Positions 1 to 10,521 of a stretch of DNA of 64,000 bases are shown here, in pieces. The stretch is from Pyxicephalus adspersus. Taxonomy: Eukaryota > Chordata > Amphibia > Anura > Pyxicephalidae. Every line of letters starts with the position of its first letter. Positions within the stretch are counted from its first letter, which is position 1. Where the stretch lies: assembly GCF_032062135.1 (NCBI RefSeq), contig NC_092860.1:63421330-63485329 (forward strand), given 5' to 3'. Below the pieces are notes generated by a model. The model searched no databases and was not told the origin of the DNA. It saw only the letters and a program-made list of their open reading frames with translations. Made by a program: the position numbers and the translations under genes.

Positions 1-139
1 CGGACGATGATCGATGGAGGACGACGCTGGATGAGCACAGGGGGACCAGGTAAGTAAGGATGTACAAAATCTCGGGCTTAACCATCCTTGCAGTTTTTTT
101 TTGCCCGAGCGAAGGTCGGGTTTAACTGCAAGGAGGCTA
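1..139 (+). mobile_element. piggyBac-like TTAA MITE, copy A (3' part)
   Basis: This is the 3' end of a dispersed repeat that also occurs at 17420, 29381, 32201, 39245 and 45830. It shares with them a GC-rich block ending in GGGGACCAGGTAAGT (41-55) and then a stem in which a cggGCTTaaccat-like segment is followed by GCGAAGGTCGGGTTTA. The 5' part lies outside the window. The expected terminal GGTGGTTAA has decayed to AAGGAGGCTAG near 130-139. No coding capacity is visible. Confidence 0.6.
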
Positions 140-1020
140 GCAGAAAATTATTGGTGTGTTGGTGACTTCATGAGAGAAGAGCTGGTGAAACTGGTGTCTT
201 TGCCTGAAGAAGCACAAGGGATAGATATCTACAATGCTGTGGTGGAGGTTTTTTTGTCACAAGATCAAGACTGGAAAAAGTGGTTTCAATTACTAGTGAT
301 GGGACACCTTCTATGGTGAAGGGAATGTCTGGTTTCATACAGTTCTTTGTTGAGGAAACAAAACATCAATTCATTCAGTTCTATTGTATTATACATTAAG
401 AAGTTCTTTGTGCCAGGGAAAGCAGCAAAAAAGATGTCACAAAAATGGTGAATTACATCATGGCTCGTGCTCTGAATTTTCCACAGTTTCAAGCACATCT
501 TGAAGAGATTCAGGCACAGTATATTTGTTTACCTATGTACAATAATGTCCGGTGGTTGAGCAGAGGACGAGTCCTAGAGAGATTTGTAGCTTGCTGGATG
601 AAATTAGGCTGTTTATGAATGAAAAAGGGCAGGAATATCCACAGCTCACTGAAATGGCCTTGCTTACCAACCTCATTTTTTTTTACAGATTTTACACTAT
701 ACGTTAATGTACTGAACAAACAACCACAAGGTGTTGTGATATCAAAATCATTTGAGAGAAAACTTCAGGTTTTTGAAAGGGACATTGAAAGTGGGCTGTT
801 GAAATATCTAAAAATGCATTTAGAAAATTCTACATTTGCAGAAAATTCTACAAACCATCAAGGAATCTCCAAGGAATTTTCCAGCATTGTAGCAGCTGCA
901 AAGATGAATTTTAGAAACAGATGTTTACAGTTCCGTAAAATGGGAACAACCCTGTGTGAAACACTAGAGAAGATAGAAGGGATGACAGCACAGTTAGTTT
1001 TGAAAATGAAATCATTAATG
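140..1020 (+). pseudogene. hAT (Charlie/ZBED5-like) transposase remnant
   Basis: Translating the three plus frames gives a broken hAT transposase of the type domesticated in ZBED5, FAM200 and GTF2IRD2. Recognisable blocks in order are ELVKLVSLPEEAQGIDIYNA (about 180-240), SMVKGMSGFIQFFVEE (about 307-355), MVNYIMARALNFPQFQAHLE (about 448-505), NNVRWLSRGRVLERF (about 541-585), LFMNEKGQEYPQLTEMALLT (about 611-670) and KLQVFERDIESGLLKYL (about 760-812). Frameshifts and stops separate the blocks, and the N-terminal BED finger and C-terminal dimerisation domain are absent. It directly abuts MITE copy A on the left. It cannot encode a working transposase. The family call rests on recognised motif order, not on a database search. 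Confidence 0.75.
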
Positions 1021-1033
1021 TGTGGAACTCTCT

Positions 1034-1870
1034 GCCACTAGGGTCACTGGTTCATCATCCCTTGACGGGTGCTCTGGTGAAAAACGGAGACACTTAGACT
1101 CTGCACCCCAGGTAATCCCTCACTTGCCAGGGGGTGTAGCCCTAACAGAAGTATCCACCAAAAACATGCAGGCATCCGGGCATAGCTCTCCACTGGAAAA
1201 AAACTATGCAGGCAGATGAGTTATAGATGAGTTATATATATAACTATGCAGTCCCTGAGTTAAAGATCTCCATGCAAGAGGTCTAGAGCAGCTACTATCA
1301 ATTGTAGAACCATTTCCAGACCCTGTCCAGCCCACAAGTGACCATGGCCAATGTGCCAGTTCATTCTGCCAGTTCTGGTGCCCAAACTCATTTTGCTCTT
1401 GCCAACCCGGTTTTCAGGAGATCAAAGCCAATTCCTAGCCTTTTGCAATGCATTCTGACTCTACTTAACATCCCATGCACTTACTCTAAGGCTGTGCACA
1501 GTTTAAGGGGATCTGCCCTAACCTGTGCTTGAACATGAACTTGCCTGCCGACGGCCCTACCCTGTGCCTGGACTAGGACTATGTTTGCCGGCTGCCTGCC
1601 CTGACCTCAGTCCGGATAAAACTTGCTTATTGCTGTCATCCTACTCAGTCGCTGTCCCTACACCAAAGCCCTTTGTCCTGCTCACCCCTGGTGGGGAGAG
1701 TCTGGGGGTCGCAACCTGCTGTTCTCCCAACAAAGTAGTCTGGTGGCCACTAGGGTCACTGGCACATCATCTCTTGCAGGGTGCTCTTGTGAAGACCAGG
1801 AAACACTAAGACTCCATGCCCCAGGCAATCCTGCAACACCTGCAAGGGGGTGTAGCTCTAACAATCTGCC
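1034..1870 (+). repeat. gypsy-type LTR/leader fragments with a duplicated ~120-bp block
   Basis: Two diverged copies of one block lie at about 1034-1151 and 1742-1867. Each starts CACTAGGGTCACTGG, passes through a TGCTCTGGTGAA or TGCTCTTGTGAA core and a CCCCAGGTAATCC-like core, and ends GGGGGTGTAGC(C/T)CTAACA. The 16.3-16.4 kb leader, read on the minus strand, shares the middle of this block (GCTCTGG...TTAGACTCTGCACC). Sequence 1250-1740, rich in CCTGCC and CCTGAC, looks like an LTR body feeding into the second block. No gag or pol frame is visible. Classification as Ty3/gypsy-like is an inference from this resemblance. Confidence 0.35.
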
Positions 1871-2841
1871 CAGATGCCACACAAACATTTTTTTTTAAAT
1901 ATTTTAAAACTGCAACAGAAAAAAACCATAGAGAAACATCATTGGATTGAATATATCAATAGTTGTCCATACTGAATCATACATATAACATTGTTGGTTT
2001 CCAAAAGTAGTTATGTGTTTTACAGAGCTTCCTCTACTTCATCAGACCAGAAACCTGTGCTAATTCTGTCAGGTTTGCACAAAATTCATCAAGCAATATA
2101 ACAACTTGATACAGTCACATAACTTTGTGTTGTTTGAAAAGCTACCATAAATTAAGTAGGGCTGCTGTGCCTCTAATCATAATGACATAAAGATTCCCCT
2201 CTATAAGGACATTTGTATCCCCCCAAAAAAGAAAACATTTAGCTGGGGGGGGGGGTGAGAAATTCAGAAAGTCTCCACTGATGATGGTACTCAAGAAACC
2301 CCCCCCCCCCCAAAAAAAAAAAAAAAAAAAACTATCACATCAGGAGTTGGGAGGAAGAAGAGAACACTGATTAATAACCTGTGCAAACCATATTACCAGA
2401 GGGTCCAAGAGTCACTCTGCTTTTAAATAAAGCAGGTATTTATCAGGTATAGTACTTATTTAAAAGCAAGGTGACTATGTCTTTGGTAATGTCACTGCTG
2501 TTGAAATTTTAAATTATTTATAATAAATTACTCATATTTTAATCGTTTAACATTGTGGTGTACATACATATTTATATTAAACCACATTTTGTAGGTGCCA
2601 ATTCTTTCTTATATATATTATGTAAGGGGGGTATATCACAACAAACAAATAGGTGATCTTTATCATAGGCACCATTTTTCCTTTGATCCAGATGCCCCAT
2701 GATACTGCTCAAACTTAAGGATACTCAAGCTGCCTCTCGAGTTGGGGACCCTGGTTATTCCACAATAAAAAAACAGAGAGTTCAAATATTTAAAGAAGGA
2801 ACTCTGGATTTTAACAGGCAATAAGTACATTTTTAAAATGG
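1871..2841. other. AT-rich spacer with homopolymer tracts
   Basis: No gene or transposon is recognisable here. It contains a G run at about 2246-2256 and a C run followed by a long A run at about 2300-2331, plus a 20-bp inverted similarity around CTGCTTTTAAATAA / TTATTTAAAAGCA (2418-2466). Confidence 0.4.
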
Positions 2842-2919
2842 GTAATATATAGAGATGAGTGAATTTCTCAAAAATTCAATTCGGCCAGTTCGCCAAATTT
2901 TCTGAAAAGACTGGCACAA

Positions 2920-3110
2920 TGACAGACAGAGTGTGGAGGTGGCGGCAGCATCAGGAGGCCACAGAGTGGCACAAGGACATAGTGTGGAGGTGGCGCAGCA
3001 GCATCAGGAGACCACAGAGCGGCAAGGTGACATAGTGTGCAGATGGCAGCAGCAGCATCAGGGGACAACAAAGTGACCCGGTGACAGACTGGGGAGGTGG
3101 GTGGCAATAC
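2920..3110. repeat. hAT subterminal tandem repeat (left side)
   Basis: A unit of about 55-60 bp with GACA(T/G)AGTGTG(G/C)AG(G/A)TGGC, GCAGCATCAGG and CACAGAG(T/C)GGC occurs three times just inside the left terminus of the hAT element, downstream of the transposase gene. It mirrors the arrays on the other side but has a different sequence. Confidence 0.65.
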
Positions 3111-3259
3111 CAGTACCTGCTGACGAATGTGGGTGAAAGAAGGAGCACTTGGCATCTGATGTGTGGCATCAGGCGGGTTGCAGCATCAGAGTAGTGGCTG
3201 AGGCAGGTAGCCAGAAAAAAACGGTCTCTTTTGTCAAGGTTTGGGTCAGGCGGCATGGA

Positions 3260-6200
3260 TCATCTAATTAGATGCATCAGGCATTGGTGGGTGGAAATCC
3301 TGGCTGATCCACGATTCATCTTGACAAAGGTCAGTCTCTCCACATTTTGGGTGGTCAGGCGAGTTCTTCTTGGGGTAACTATGGCCCCTGCCGCACTAAA
3401 CACCCGCTCTGTTGCCACACAACTGGCCGGCCAGGACAGCTTTTCCAGGGCAAACCCGGCCAGTTGCGGCCACATATTCAGTTTGGCTGCACAGTAGTCC
3501 AGCAGATCTTCAATGACAGCTGGCAGGGTGCACTCCAAGTATGCCACCACCTGCTGGTTCAGGTTCTGCTCTATGTCTAGCTGCTGGTCAGTAGTTTCTC
3601 CACTATGCGGGTGCAGAAAGCTGCTCATCAGCTACTCTGGACTCCAGCTGCTGCTGATGGAGCTGGTACTGCTCCTGCCACCCCACCCCTCCACAGCAGC
3701 CATGGCAGTGGAACGTGAGTGCAGAGGGCTCCCCCGGTCGGACCTGGGAGAAGATGGACGATGGCGCAGATAAGCGTCGGCCAACTGACTACATAGGATG
3801 TCTCTGTAGTAGTTCAGTTTGTCCTTCCTCTCAGCGGGTGTAAAAAAGGCCCCCATTTTGGACCGGTAGCGAGGGTCCAACAAGGTGGAAAGCCTGAAGT
3901 CATCCCTCTGCCGAATTGTGACAATTCGGCTGTCACTGTGCAAGCAAGTGAGCATGCAGCGGGCCATTTCTTCAAGCGACTCGGAGGGACTCCCTGCTTC
4001 CATCTCCACTGCATACTGCCATGGTGTGTCTGAGTCCTCTGCCTCGTCTTCCTCATCTCCCTCTTGCTCCCATTTCGCTATACATTGCCATGGCTCCAAT
4101 GTCCTCCTCCTCCTCCAGTTCAGCCCCTACAGGGCTCATGTGGCAGTGAGATCTAGGCGCCATGTCTCCAGTTCCCTGACCAGCCAGATTTACCAGCATC
4201 TGTTCCAGGACATGAAGTAGTGGAAAGACGTTGTTCATTCTGTAGTCGTGGCGACTGACAAATAATGTGGCCTCCTTAAAGGGCCTGAGCAAACGTCAGG
4301 TTTCACGCATGAGCTGCCACTGGCTGACATCAGTTATTTTCCTGTCCGCTTGGGTCATCAAGAATTTGTTGATGGCCTTTCTCTGTTCGTATAGTCGGTC
4401 CAACATAAGGAGGGTGGAATTCCAATGGGTGGAAACGTCACATATCAGCCTATGTTGGGGGATGCCATTCTGCCGCTGCAGCTCAAGGAGGGTGTGCTTT
4501 GCGGTGTACAAGTGGCTGAAGTGCATGCAAAGTTTCCTGGCTATTTTTATGATGTGTTGCAGATGGGTGGAAGACTTCAGGAACCGCTTGACAACCAGAT
4601 TGAATACGTGTGCCATGCAGGATGCATGGCTCAGCCTTCCTTGACGCAGCGCAGACACAATGTTCTTCCCGTTGTCGGTCACCATGGTTCCGATTTTGAG
4701 TTGTCGCAGAGAAAGCCATGATTCGATCTCTTGATGAATCACACAGAGCAGTTCCTCCCCTGTGTGACTCTGTTCCCCCCGGAAAACCGGGTGCAGAACA
4801 GCGTGACACCACCGTCCCCTGCACATGTGGTATGCTGGAGGGGTACTGTGAATTGTCCCTGCAGTGGAGGCTGAGGACACGGTGGAGGATGGGGAGGCAG
4901 AGGCGGACGTTGTTGCAGGACCAGCGGCGTGAGAACGTGGAGGTGGAAGTGGTGTCACCTGGCCAAGTTGCTGGTGTGACTGTGCAGGAATCACATTCAC
5001 CCAGTGGGCCGTAAAGGACATGTATTGTCCCTGACCGTAGTTACAGCTCCACACGATGGCACTGCCGTGCACTTTGGCAGACACCGACAGGCCCAAGGAC
5101 TGGCCCACCTTCTGTTCTACATATTTGTGCAGGGCTGGTACTGCCATTTTTGCAAAGAAATGACGGCTTGGGATTCTCCACCTCGGCTCGGCACAAGCCA
5201 TCAGTTCTCTGAAAGGTGCAGAGTCCACCACTTGGAAAGGGAGGGACTGCAGCACCAGCAACTTGGACAGGAGCACATTCAGCTTCTGTGCCGTTGAATG
5301 AGTGCATGCATACTGTTGTCTCTTGGCAATCGCTTCGGTGATCGATTGCTGACGGAATGACTGACGAGGAGTAGGAGAAGCAGGAGCATCTGGACCAGCA
5401 AAAGATGGAAATGACATACAGCTCCCTTCAGCTGAGGTGGTGGAGCCTTGACTGCCTGAAAGCCGGTGCGTGCCATTGAGTGATGCAGCGGTTGCTGCTG
5501 CAGGCTGGACCACCACATCGGAGCCACGGTTCTCCCAGGCCACTTTATGGTGATGCTGCATATGTTGACGCAGGGCCGTGGTGCCAACATTGGCAGCCTG
5601 GCAACGCTTCACCTTCTGACCACATATTCTACATATGGCCATGTTAACCTCCTCCGGCGGCTTAACAAAAAACTGCCACACCGCCGAGAAGGTGATTTTC
5701 CCCCCAACACTCCGCACTGACTGACTGCTACTGCCGCTGCCTCCGTGAAACCCTGCACCACTACTTCCTGGGCAGGTAGGCTGCTGCGAAGCAGGTGGTC
5801 TACCCCGGGCACGTTTGGCCCCCGATCTCCCACTGCTGCCACCCTGCTGATTACCAGCCATGCTACCACCTTGCTGGCTCAGCCGCTGCCTCACAGGCAA
5901 GCTGCCACCCTCTTCTCCTGATGATGATGAAGCCCCTTCTTCACCCGGCTCCCAAGTGCGATGGCCTCCATCATCATCATGGAGTAGTGTATGCACGTCA
6001 CTGATGTCCTCCTCAACGGTCTCTGGGTCGGGAGCCTGACCGCTCACAACACCACATCCCCCGCCTTTCTCCTCATCACTACTTGCCCGCCTAGCAGGGA
6101 ACGCGGCGGATGTCTTCCCCAAGGGTTGGGCAGTAGCTGCTGACTGTCCTCTATTAGCTCGTCCTCGCTGTATAGTGGAGCTGAGCCCACAGCATATAAT

Positions 6201-6284
6201 ATTTCTGTGGCTTAGGGAACAGCAAAGGACAGAGGCAAGTTGAGGACAGGTGAGGGCACAGGGTCTGCTTCCTGGCCATGCCAA
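3260..6284 (-). pseudogene. hAT transposase with BED zinc finger, disrupted
   Basis: This is a nearly full-length cut-and-paste transposase gene. From 6284 a 662-residue frame contains an acidic/Ser-rich N-terminus, then a BED-type finger at about residues 205-246 (ITFSAVWQFF, CRIC, then a histidine cluster HMQHHH). The catalytic region follows, including MVTDNGKNIVSAL and CDVSTHWNSTLLMLDRLYEQ. An in-frame TGA after MRET (4296-4298) breaks it. A frameshift lies near 4060-4110, and an in-frame TAG lies at about 3632-3634. Beyond that the C-terminal dimerisation motif ATERVFSAAGAIVTPRRTRL is clear. Residue 142 (SMAGNQQGG, position 5861) is an alternative start; the true start is not resolved. 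Relatives include ZBED1/ZBED4/ZBED6. The damage means no functional product is expected. Confidence 0.9.
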
Positions 6285-6589
6285 CTAAGGGTTGTGTCTG
6301 ACGAACCCACCCACTGTTTGCTGGGGGTGTCTGATGTCACTTGGGATGAAGTGGATGACCGAGTTAACCAATCAAGAATCCCTGGGTTGCTGGTCAAGAC
6401 ACGACCGCTAGATGACACCGGGAGCTCAGGCCTCTCGCTGCGACTCTTGCTGACACGCCCACTTACTCTGCTGAGACCTCTGCCTGCGCCAGAAACATTT
6501 AGGCCTCTGCCACTCCTCTGTGAATGGCCTGCCACTTCTCTGTCTGACATACTTTTACTTGAACTAAAAAAATTGAAAGCAAATTAAAA

Positions 6590-7105
6590 CACACCTAAAA
6601 GTGACGATTTTTGTACAGAAATAGGCCAATAAACACTTTTATCACAAATAACTGCAACAGTGAACTGGGTATATTTTTTTCTTTTTGTACTCAAATACGT
6701 CACTAAATGCTTTTTCCACATATAACTGCAGAAGTGAACTGAGAATATATTTGTATTTTTGTACTGAAAAACGTCACTAAACGCTTTGACCACATAACTG
6801 CAACAGTGAAGTGCATGTATATTTTTCTGGATATATAAATTGATGGAATGACAGAGCTGTATAATGGCTATTTGGATCCCCAAATAATCTTTCCCTGCAC
6901 TTGTAAATCGCTTTTCTAGCACTGTCCCTAGCGCCTTCTGACGTCTCTCCCTACACTAAGATGCTGTGAAATAATTCCTCCCTATCCTTTCCCTGCACTT
7001 GTAAATCACTTTTCTAGCACTGTCCCAAGCGCCTTCTGACGTCTCTCCCTGCACTAAGATGCTGTGAAAATATTCCTCCCTATCCTTTCCCTGCACTTAT
7101 AAATC
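6590..7105. repeat. hAT subterminal tandem repeats (right side)
   Basis: Two arrays sit between the transposase start and the right TIR. At 6610-6835 a unit of about 74-76 bp is present three times, each with CACTAAA(C/T)GCTTT-like and ATAACTGCA(A/G)(C/A)AGTGAA blocks. At 6885-7105 a unit of about 95 bp with CTTTCCCTGCACTT, CTAGCACTGTCCC and GCGCCTTCTGACGTCTCTCC occurs two and a half times. Such arrays are typical of transposase-binding subterminal regions of hAT elements. Confidence 0.75.
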
Positions 7106-7473
7106 GTTTTTTGAGTTTTTTTTAACACAATCAGGTTCCTCCTAACACTCTCCCTAGCACCTGACATGTCTCTCCCTGCACTCAGAACGCTGTAAAATGT
7201 CCTAATCCAAGATGGCTGAGGCTATTTAAAGGGGTGTGACATCACAGGGCTGTCTGGCCGCTGATTGGCTGCATGCATGGCATTATGGGTCATCCCGCCT
7301 TCCCAGAGTTCCTTGCCCCATGACCCCACACATGTAGCCGCCATTTTAGAAAAAATTGCGATTCGTTTCAATGCATCGTAAGGAAATTCAGATTCGTTGC
7401 GAATCAAATTTTTTCTGAAATTCGGATCGAATTCCACTTCGTCAGCTTTGATTCGCTCATCTCTAGTAATATA

Positions 7474-8098
7474 CTAATTTTAATGAGGTGTATCTGGCCA
7501 GATCAGGAAAGTGTGAGAAGGTTCCAATGAGCTAAATATGTTTTATTTCTACTCATCAAAGGAAAAAAAGGATTGAAAAACACCTTGGTCAGGTCAGGCA
7601 AGAAATTTTATAGATTAAGAAGCCTATGTGAGTGGATAGGTTTGTTCCAAATGTTGATGGGGACACTGCAGGAGTGAAACATTTAAGGCAGAGCATTTGA
7701 ACCCAACAGCTTGCCCAATAGATTGGGAAGAGAGACAAATAGGAGGTTGTCTGTGACTGCAGCAATATTTTCTGTCGAACCCAATGAATGCCAGCAGGGG
7801 TTCTAAGATCAGAAAAAAAGAGAAGCAAGGAAAGGGGGCATCTCCTCCCAAAATTAAAAGGCCTGGCCTGAAAACAGCAAGTTGTTCCAAAACATTAATT
7901 AAATGGTCATCTAATAAACTGTTAACAGTGTCCTGCCCATGGTGTCACAATACATATGCCACAACTGCCAGGAGACTGAAATTCTACAAGTTATCATAGC
8001 TGCTTGGAGACCTCTAAATCTAAGGGAATTAGTATTCTCTTGTCAGCAACCTGAACACGCTGTCTGTGTCCGCTTACAAAATTGTATGGTTTTCAGGT
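7474..8098. other. unassigned spacer
   Basis: It lies between the hAT right target duplication and the foldback repeat. Short open frames exist but none resembles a known protein, and no TIR pair was seen. Confidence 0.4.
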
Positions 8099-8926
8099 GC
8101 TTGTATATACAGTTATTTCTATATCATCTCATTCCTTGAGGTGTAGTCGCCTATTTCTAGACAACAATAACCTACACAGTGTTTAAACCGTATCCAAAAT
8201 TTACATATAAAAATGTTTTTTTCTGCAAACCGTATGCGTCAGAAGCATGAGTGGGAGTTGATGTTTTTTCAAGCAGTCCTATTTTACAGACGCATTTTGC
8301 CCTTTATAGGCTTTTTCAGGGGTAGCTGTGTGCTTTTATGTATAGGTTTGTGTACAACCTAAATACATTAATCAAAATATAGACAAAGTTTAGCATATTG
8401 TCATGATTAACCAAGAATAATGCATACAAACTTTAGCTGATATGAATAAATATATATACAGGTATCTTACATACAAATTGCATACATATAGTAAATTATA
8501 GAAGTATGATCATAAGTTACAGAAAATATTTTGTCCAATATTTTGATGATATATCCTTTCGTTCTCAATATTGTGCCTTTTAGTTCGTCTGGTGTTCAAT
8601 GGAATTTGTCAAAAAGGTTATCATAACTTACATTCGCTGTGATACAAAAACTTGAGGAAGGTCTTCTATGGTATTTTGAATAGTGGCTGTTCCTTATTGG
8701 TCTAGTTATTTAGGTATAAATGTATATCTGTTGTAAATGAAAACTGTGTTTTTGTATCACAGCGAATGTAAGTTATGATAACCTTTTTGACAAATTCTAT
8801 TGAACACCACACAAACTAAAAGGCACAATATTGAGAACTAAATGATATATCATGACTAGATGGACAACATATTGTCTGTAACTTATGGTCATACTTCTAT
8901 AATTTACTATATGTATGCAATTTGTA

Positions 8927-10162
8927 CGAGGGGGTGCTGAAAAGTTCCTGGCTTTGCCCCCTTCCAGATGAAATAGAAAAATGAGTGTGGGGGCAAAGGA
9001 CATAATCTTATTATGTACCTGTGCAAATATCAGGTCTTTGCGATTCTTAAAAGTGTTTTTTTTTTAGTGAGAAGCTATGATGGCACAAGCAAGTTTCACG
9101 TTGTTGCAGTTAAGAGCCGTAATGAAGTTTTTGTTTCTCGAGGGAAAGTCAGTAAAGGACATTCACACTGAGATGTCACAAACACTGGGGGAGAAGTGTC
9201 CTTCCTACAGCACTGTCAAAACCTGGATATCTCGTTTCAAGACGAGAGTGGGCGCTCCCCAACCTCAACTGATCTGGCAACCTGCAATGCTGTCCATTAG
9301 CTGATTATTGAGGACCGGCAAATATCCACAAAAAAGATAGCCTAGATACTTGACATTTCATAGGAGTGTGTTGGGTTTGTTGTCACGACTATCCTAGACA
9401 TTTCAGCAAACTGGGTGCCGAAATGCTTGAACAGTGATCAGAAGAAGGAACGAGTTGAGGCATCCCAAGCCATTTTGGCCCATTTTGAAGCTGCACAGGA
9501 CTTTTTGGCTAGGTTATTGACTGAGGATGAAACCTGGCTCCACATCTATGATCCTGAAACCAAGGAACAGTCAAAGGAATGGTGCCACAGCGGGTCCCCG
9601 CTGCCGAAGAAGTTCCGGATCCAGAAATCAGGCAAAAAAGTCATGGCGTCCATTTTCTGGGACAAAGACTGTATTCTGTTGGTGGACTACCTACCTCAGG
9701 GCTTTAGTTTCACTGGACAGTATTATGCTAAACTCCTAGATCAGCTGAAGGAGGCAATTAGGACGAAACGCCGTGGAAAGTTGACCAAAGGGATCCTTTT
9801 TTGCAGGACAATTCACCTGCACACACGTCCAACGTTGAGCCTGCCAAATTGAACACCCTGGGTTTGCAATTGGTCTACCATCCTCCCTACTTACCTGACC
9901 TGGCCCCTTCGGACCATAATCTGTTCCCAAATTTGAAGAAACACCTAAAGGGCCAAAGTTTTGAAAACATTTCTGATGTCAAAGATGCTGCCGAGAGTTG
10001 GTTTGTGGCCCAACCAAAGGACTTTTATTTAAATGGTGTAGAAAAGCTGCAACTACGCTGTACCATCAGTCTCAGGGGCGAATATGTTGGATAAATGTGT
10101 TATTTCATAACTCTGGTTCTCTTCTTTCTGGGCAAAGCCAGGAACTCCTCAGCATCCCCTCG
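8927..10162 (+). mobile_element. mariner transposon inserted in the foldback
   Basis: TIRs are CGAGGGGGTGCTGAAAAGTT on the left and, read inward on the right, CGAGGGGATGCTGAGGAGTT. Both continue into CCTGGCTTTGCCC. The element is flanked by TA (8925-8926 and 10163-10164). The length of 1,236 bp is normal for mariner. The uninterrupted target AATTTGTATGTAAG survives at the mirror position of the left foldback arm (reverse complement of about 8470-8483), which confirms insertion after the foldback formed. Confidence 0.93.
9077..10093 (+). pseudogene. mariner transposase, disrupted
   Basis: This is a mariner-type D,D34D transposase (GETMAR relatives), broken by frameshifts and stops. The N-terminal helix-turn-helix part FLFLEGKSVKDIHTEMSQTL starts just after ATG 9077. 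The catalytic part follows in another frame: LLTEDETWLHIYDPETKEQS (first Asp, about 9510-9580), VMASIFWDKDCILLVDYLPQ, then QDNSPAHTS (second Asp, about 9803) and YLPDLAPSDHNLF (third Asp, about 9905). Thirty-four residues separate the last two Asp residues, as expected. Sequence between about 9300 and 9415 is out of frame and partly deleted. It directed TA-targeted cut-and-paste transposition when intact. The present copy is inactive. Confidence 0.92.
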
Positions 10163-10310
10163 TATGTAAGATACTTGTATATATATTTATTCATATCAGC
10201 TAAAGTTTGTATGCATTATTCTTGGTTAATCATGACAATATGCTAAGATATGTCTATATTCTGAATAATGTGTTTAGATTGTACGCAAACCTGGAAAAAA
10301 AAGCACACAG

Positions 10311-10355
10311 CTACCCCTGAAGAAGCCTATAAAGGCTGAAACGCGTTCGGTAAAT
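10311..10355 (+). ncRNA. hammerhead-ribozyme-like motif (right foldback arm)
   Basis: The core CTGAAGA (10317-10323) is followed by a 5-bp stem AGCCT/AGGCT closed by ATAA, then GAAAC (10338-10342) and GCGTTC. This matches the hammerhead order CUGANGA, stem II, GAAA, then a minimal stem III. Helix I pairing (CTACCC with GGTAA) is only partial, so activity is doubtful. The same segment recurs in other frog repeats and in decayed form in the left arm. Confidence 0.3.
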
Positions 10356-10521
10356 AAGGCTGCTTGAAAAAACATCAGCTCCCAAACTTGCTTCTGACAC
10401 ATACAGTTTGCAGAAAAAAAAATTGGATACGGTTTAAACACTGTGTAGGTTATTGTTGTCTAGAAATAAGCGACTACACCTCAAGGTATGAGGTCATATA
10501 GAAATAACTGTAAATACAAGC

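Larger units (their letters stand above)
2850..7465 (-). mobile_element. complete hAT DNA transposon (4.6 kb)
   Basis: The element is delimited by an 8-bp target duplication, GTAATATA, at 2842-2849 and 7466-7473. Both ends begin TAGAGATGAG when read inward: TAGAGATGAGTGAATTTC on the left, TAGAGATGAGCGAATC on the right. An 8-bp duplication and short TIRs with an A/G-rich start are hallmarks of hAT transposons. The single transposase gene runs right to left. Both subterminal regions hold tandem repeats (2920-3110, 6590-6835, 6885-7105), as is usual where hAT transposase binds. The transposase carries stops and a frameshift, so this copy is no longer autonomous, but the intact ends and perfect duplication suggest a fairly young insertion. 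Confidence 0.92.
8099..10521. repeat. giant foldback (inverted-repeat) element
   Basis: The left arm 8099-8651 (553 bp) reappears reverse-complemented at 8748-10521 (536 bp once the 1,238-bp mariner plus TA is removed), around a 96-bp loop (8652-8747). The inner boundary is the near-perfect pair TTCGCTGTGATACAAAAAC / GTTTTTGTATCACAGCGAA. The outer boundary is GCTTGTATATACAGTTATTT / AAATAACTGTAAATACAAGC. Arm similarity is high throughout, with scattered mismatches. No transposase frame belongs to the arms themselves and no clear target duplication flanks it. Each arm contains a motif related to CCCCTGAAGAAGCC...GAAACGCGT, intact in the right arm (10315-10346) and decayed in the left. The origin could be a foldback transposon or two head-to-head copies of one repeat. 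Confidence 0.85.

Noticed and set aside
2246..2331. G, C and A runs as regulatory sequence
   Set aside because: Simple homopolymer tracts without context.
3731..3773. GC-rich tract as a CpG-island promoter
   Set aside because: It lies inside the hAT transposase coding region, which explains its composition.
4296..6284. A 662-codon open frame as a host gene
   Set aside because: It has BED and hAT transposase motifs and lies between hAT TIRs with an 8-bp duplication, so it is transposon-borne.
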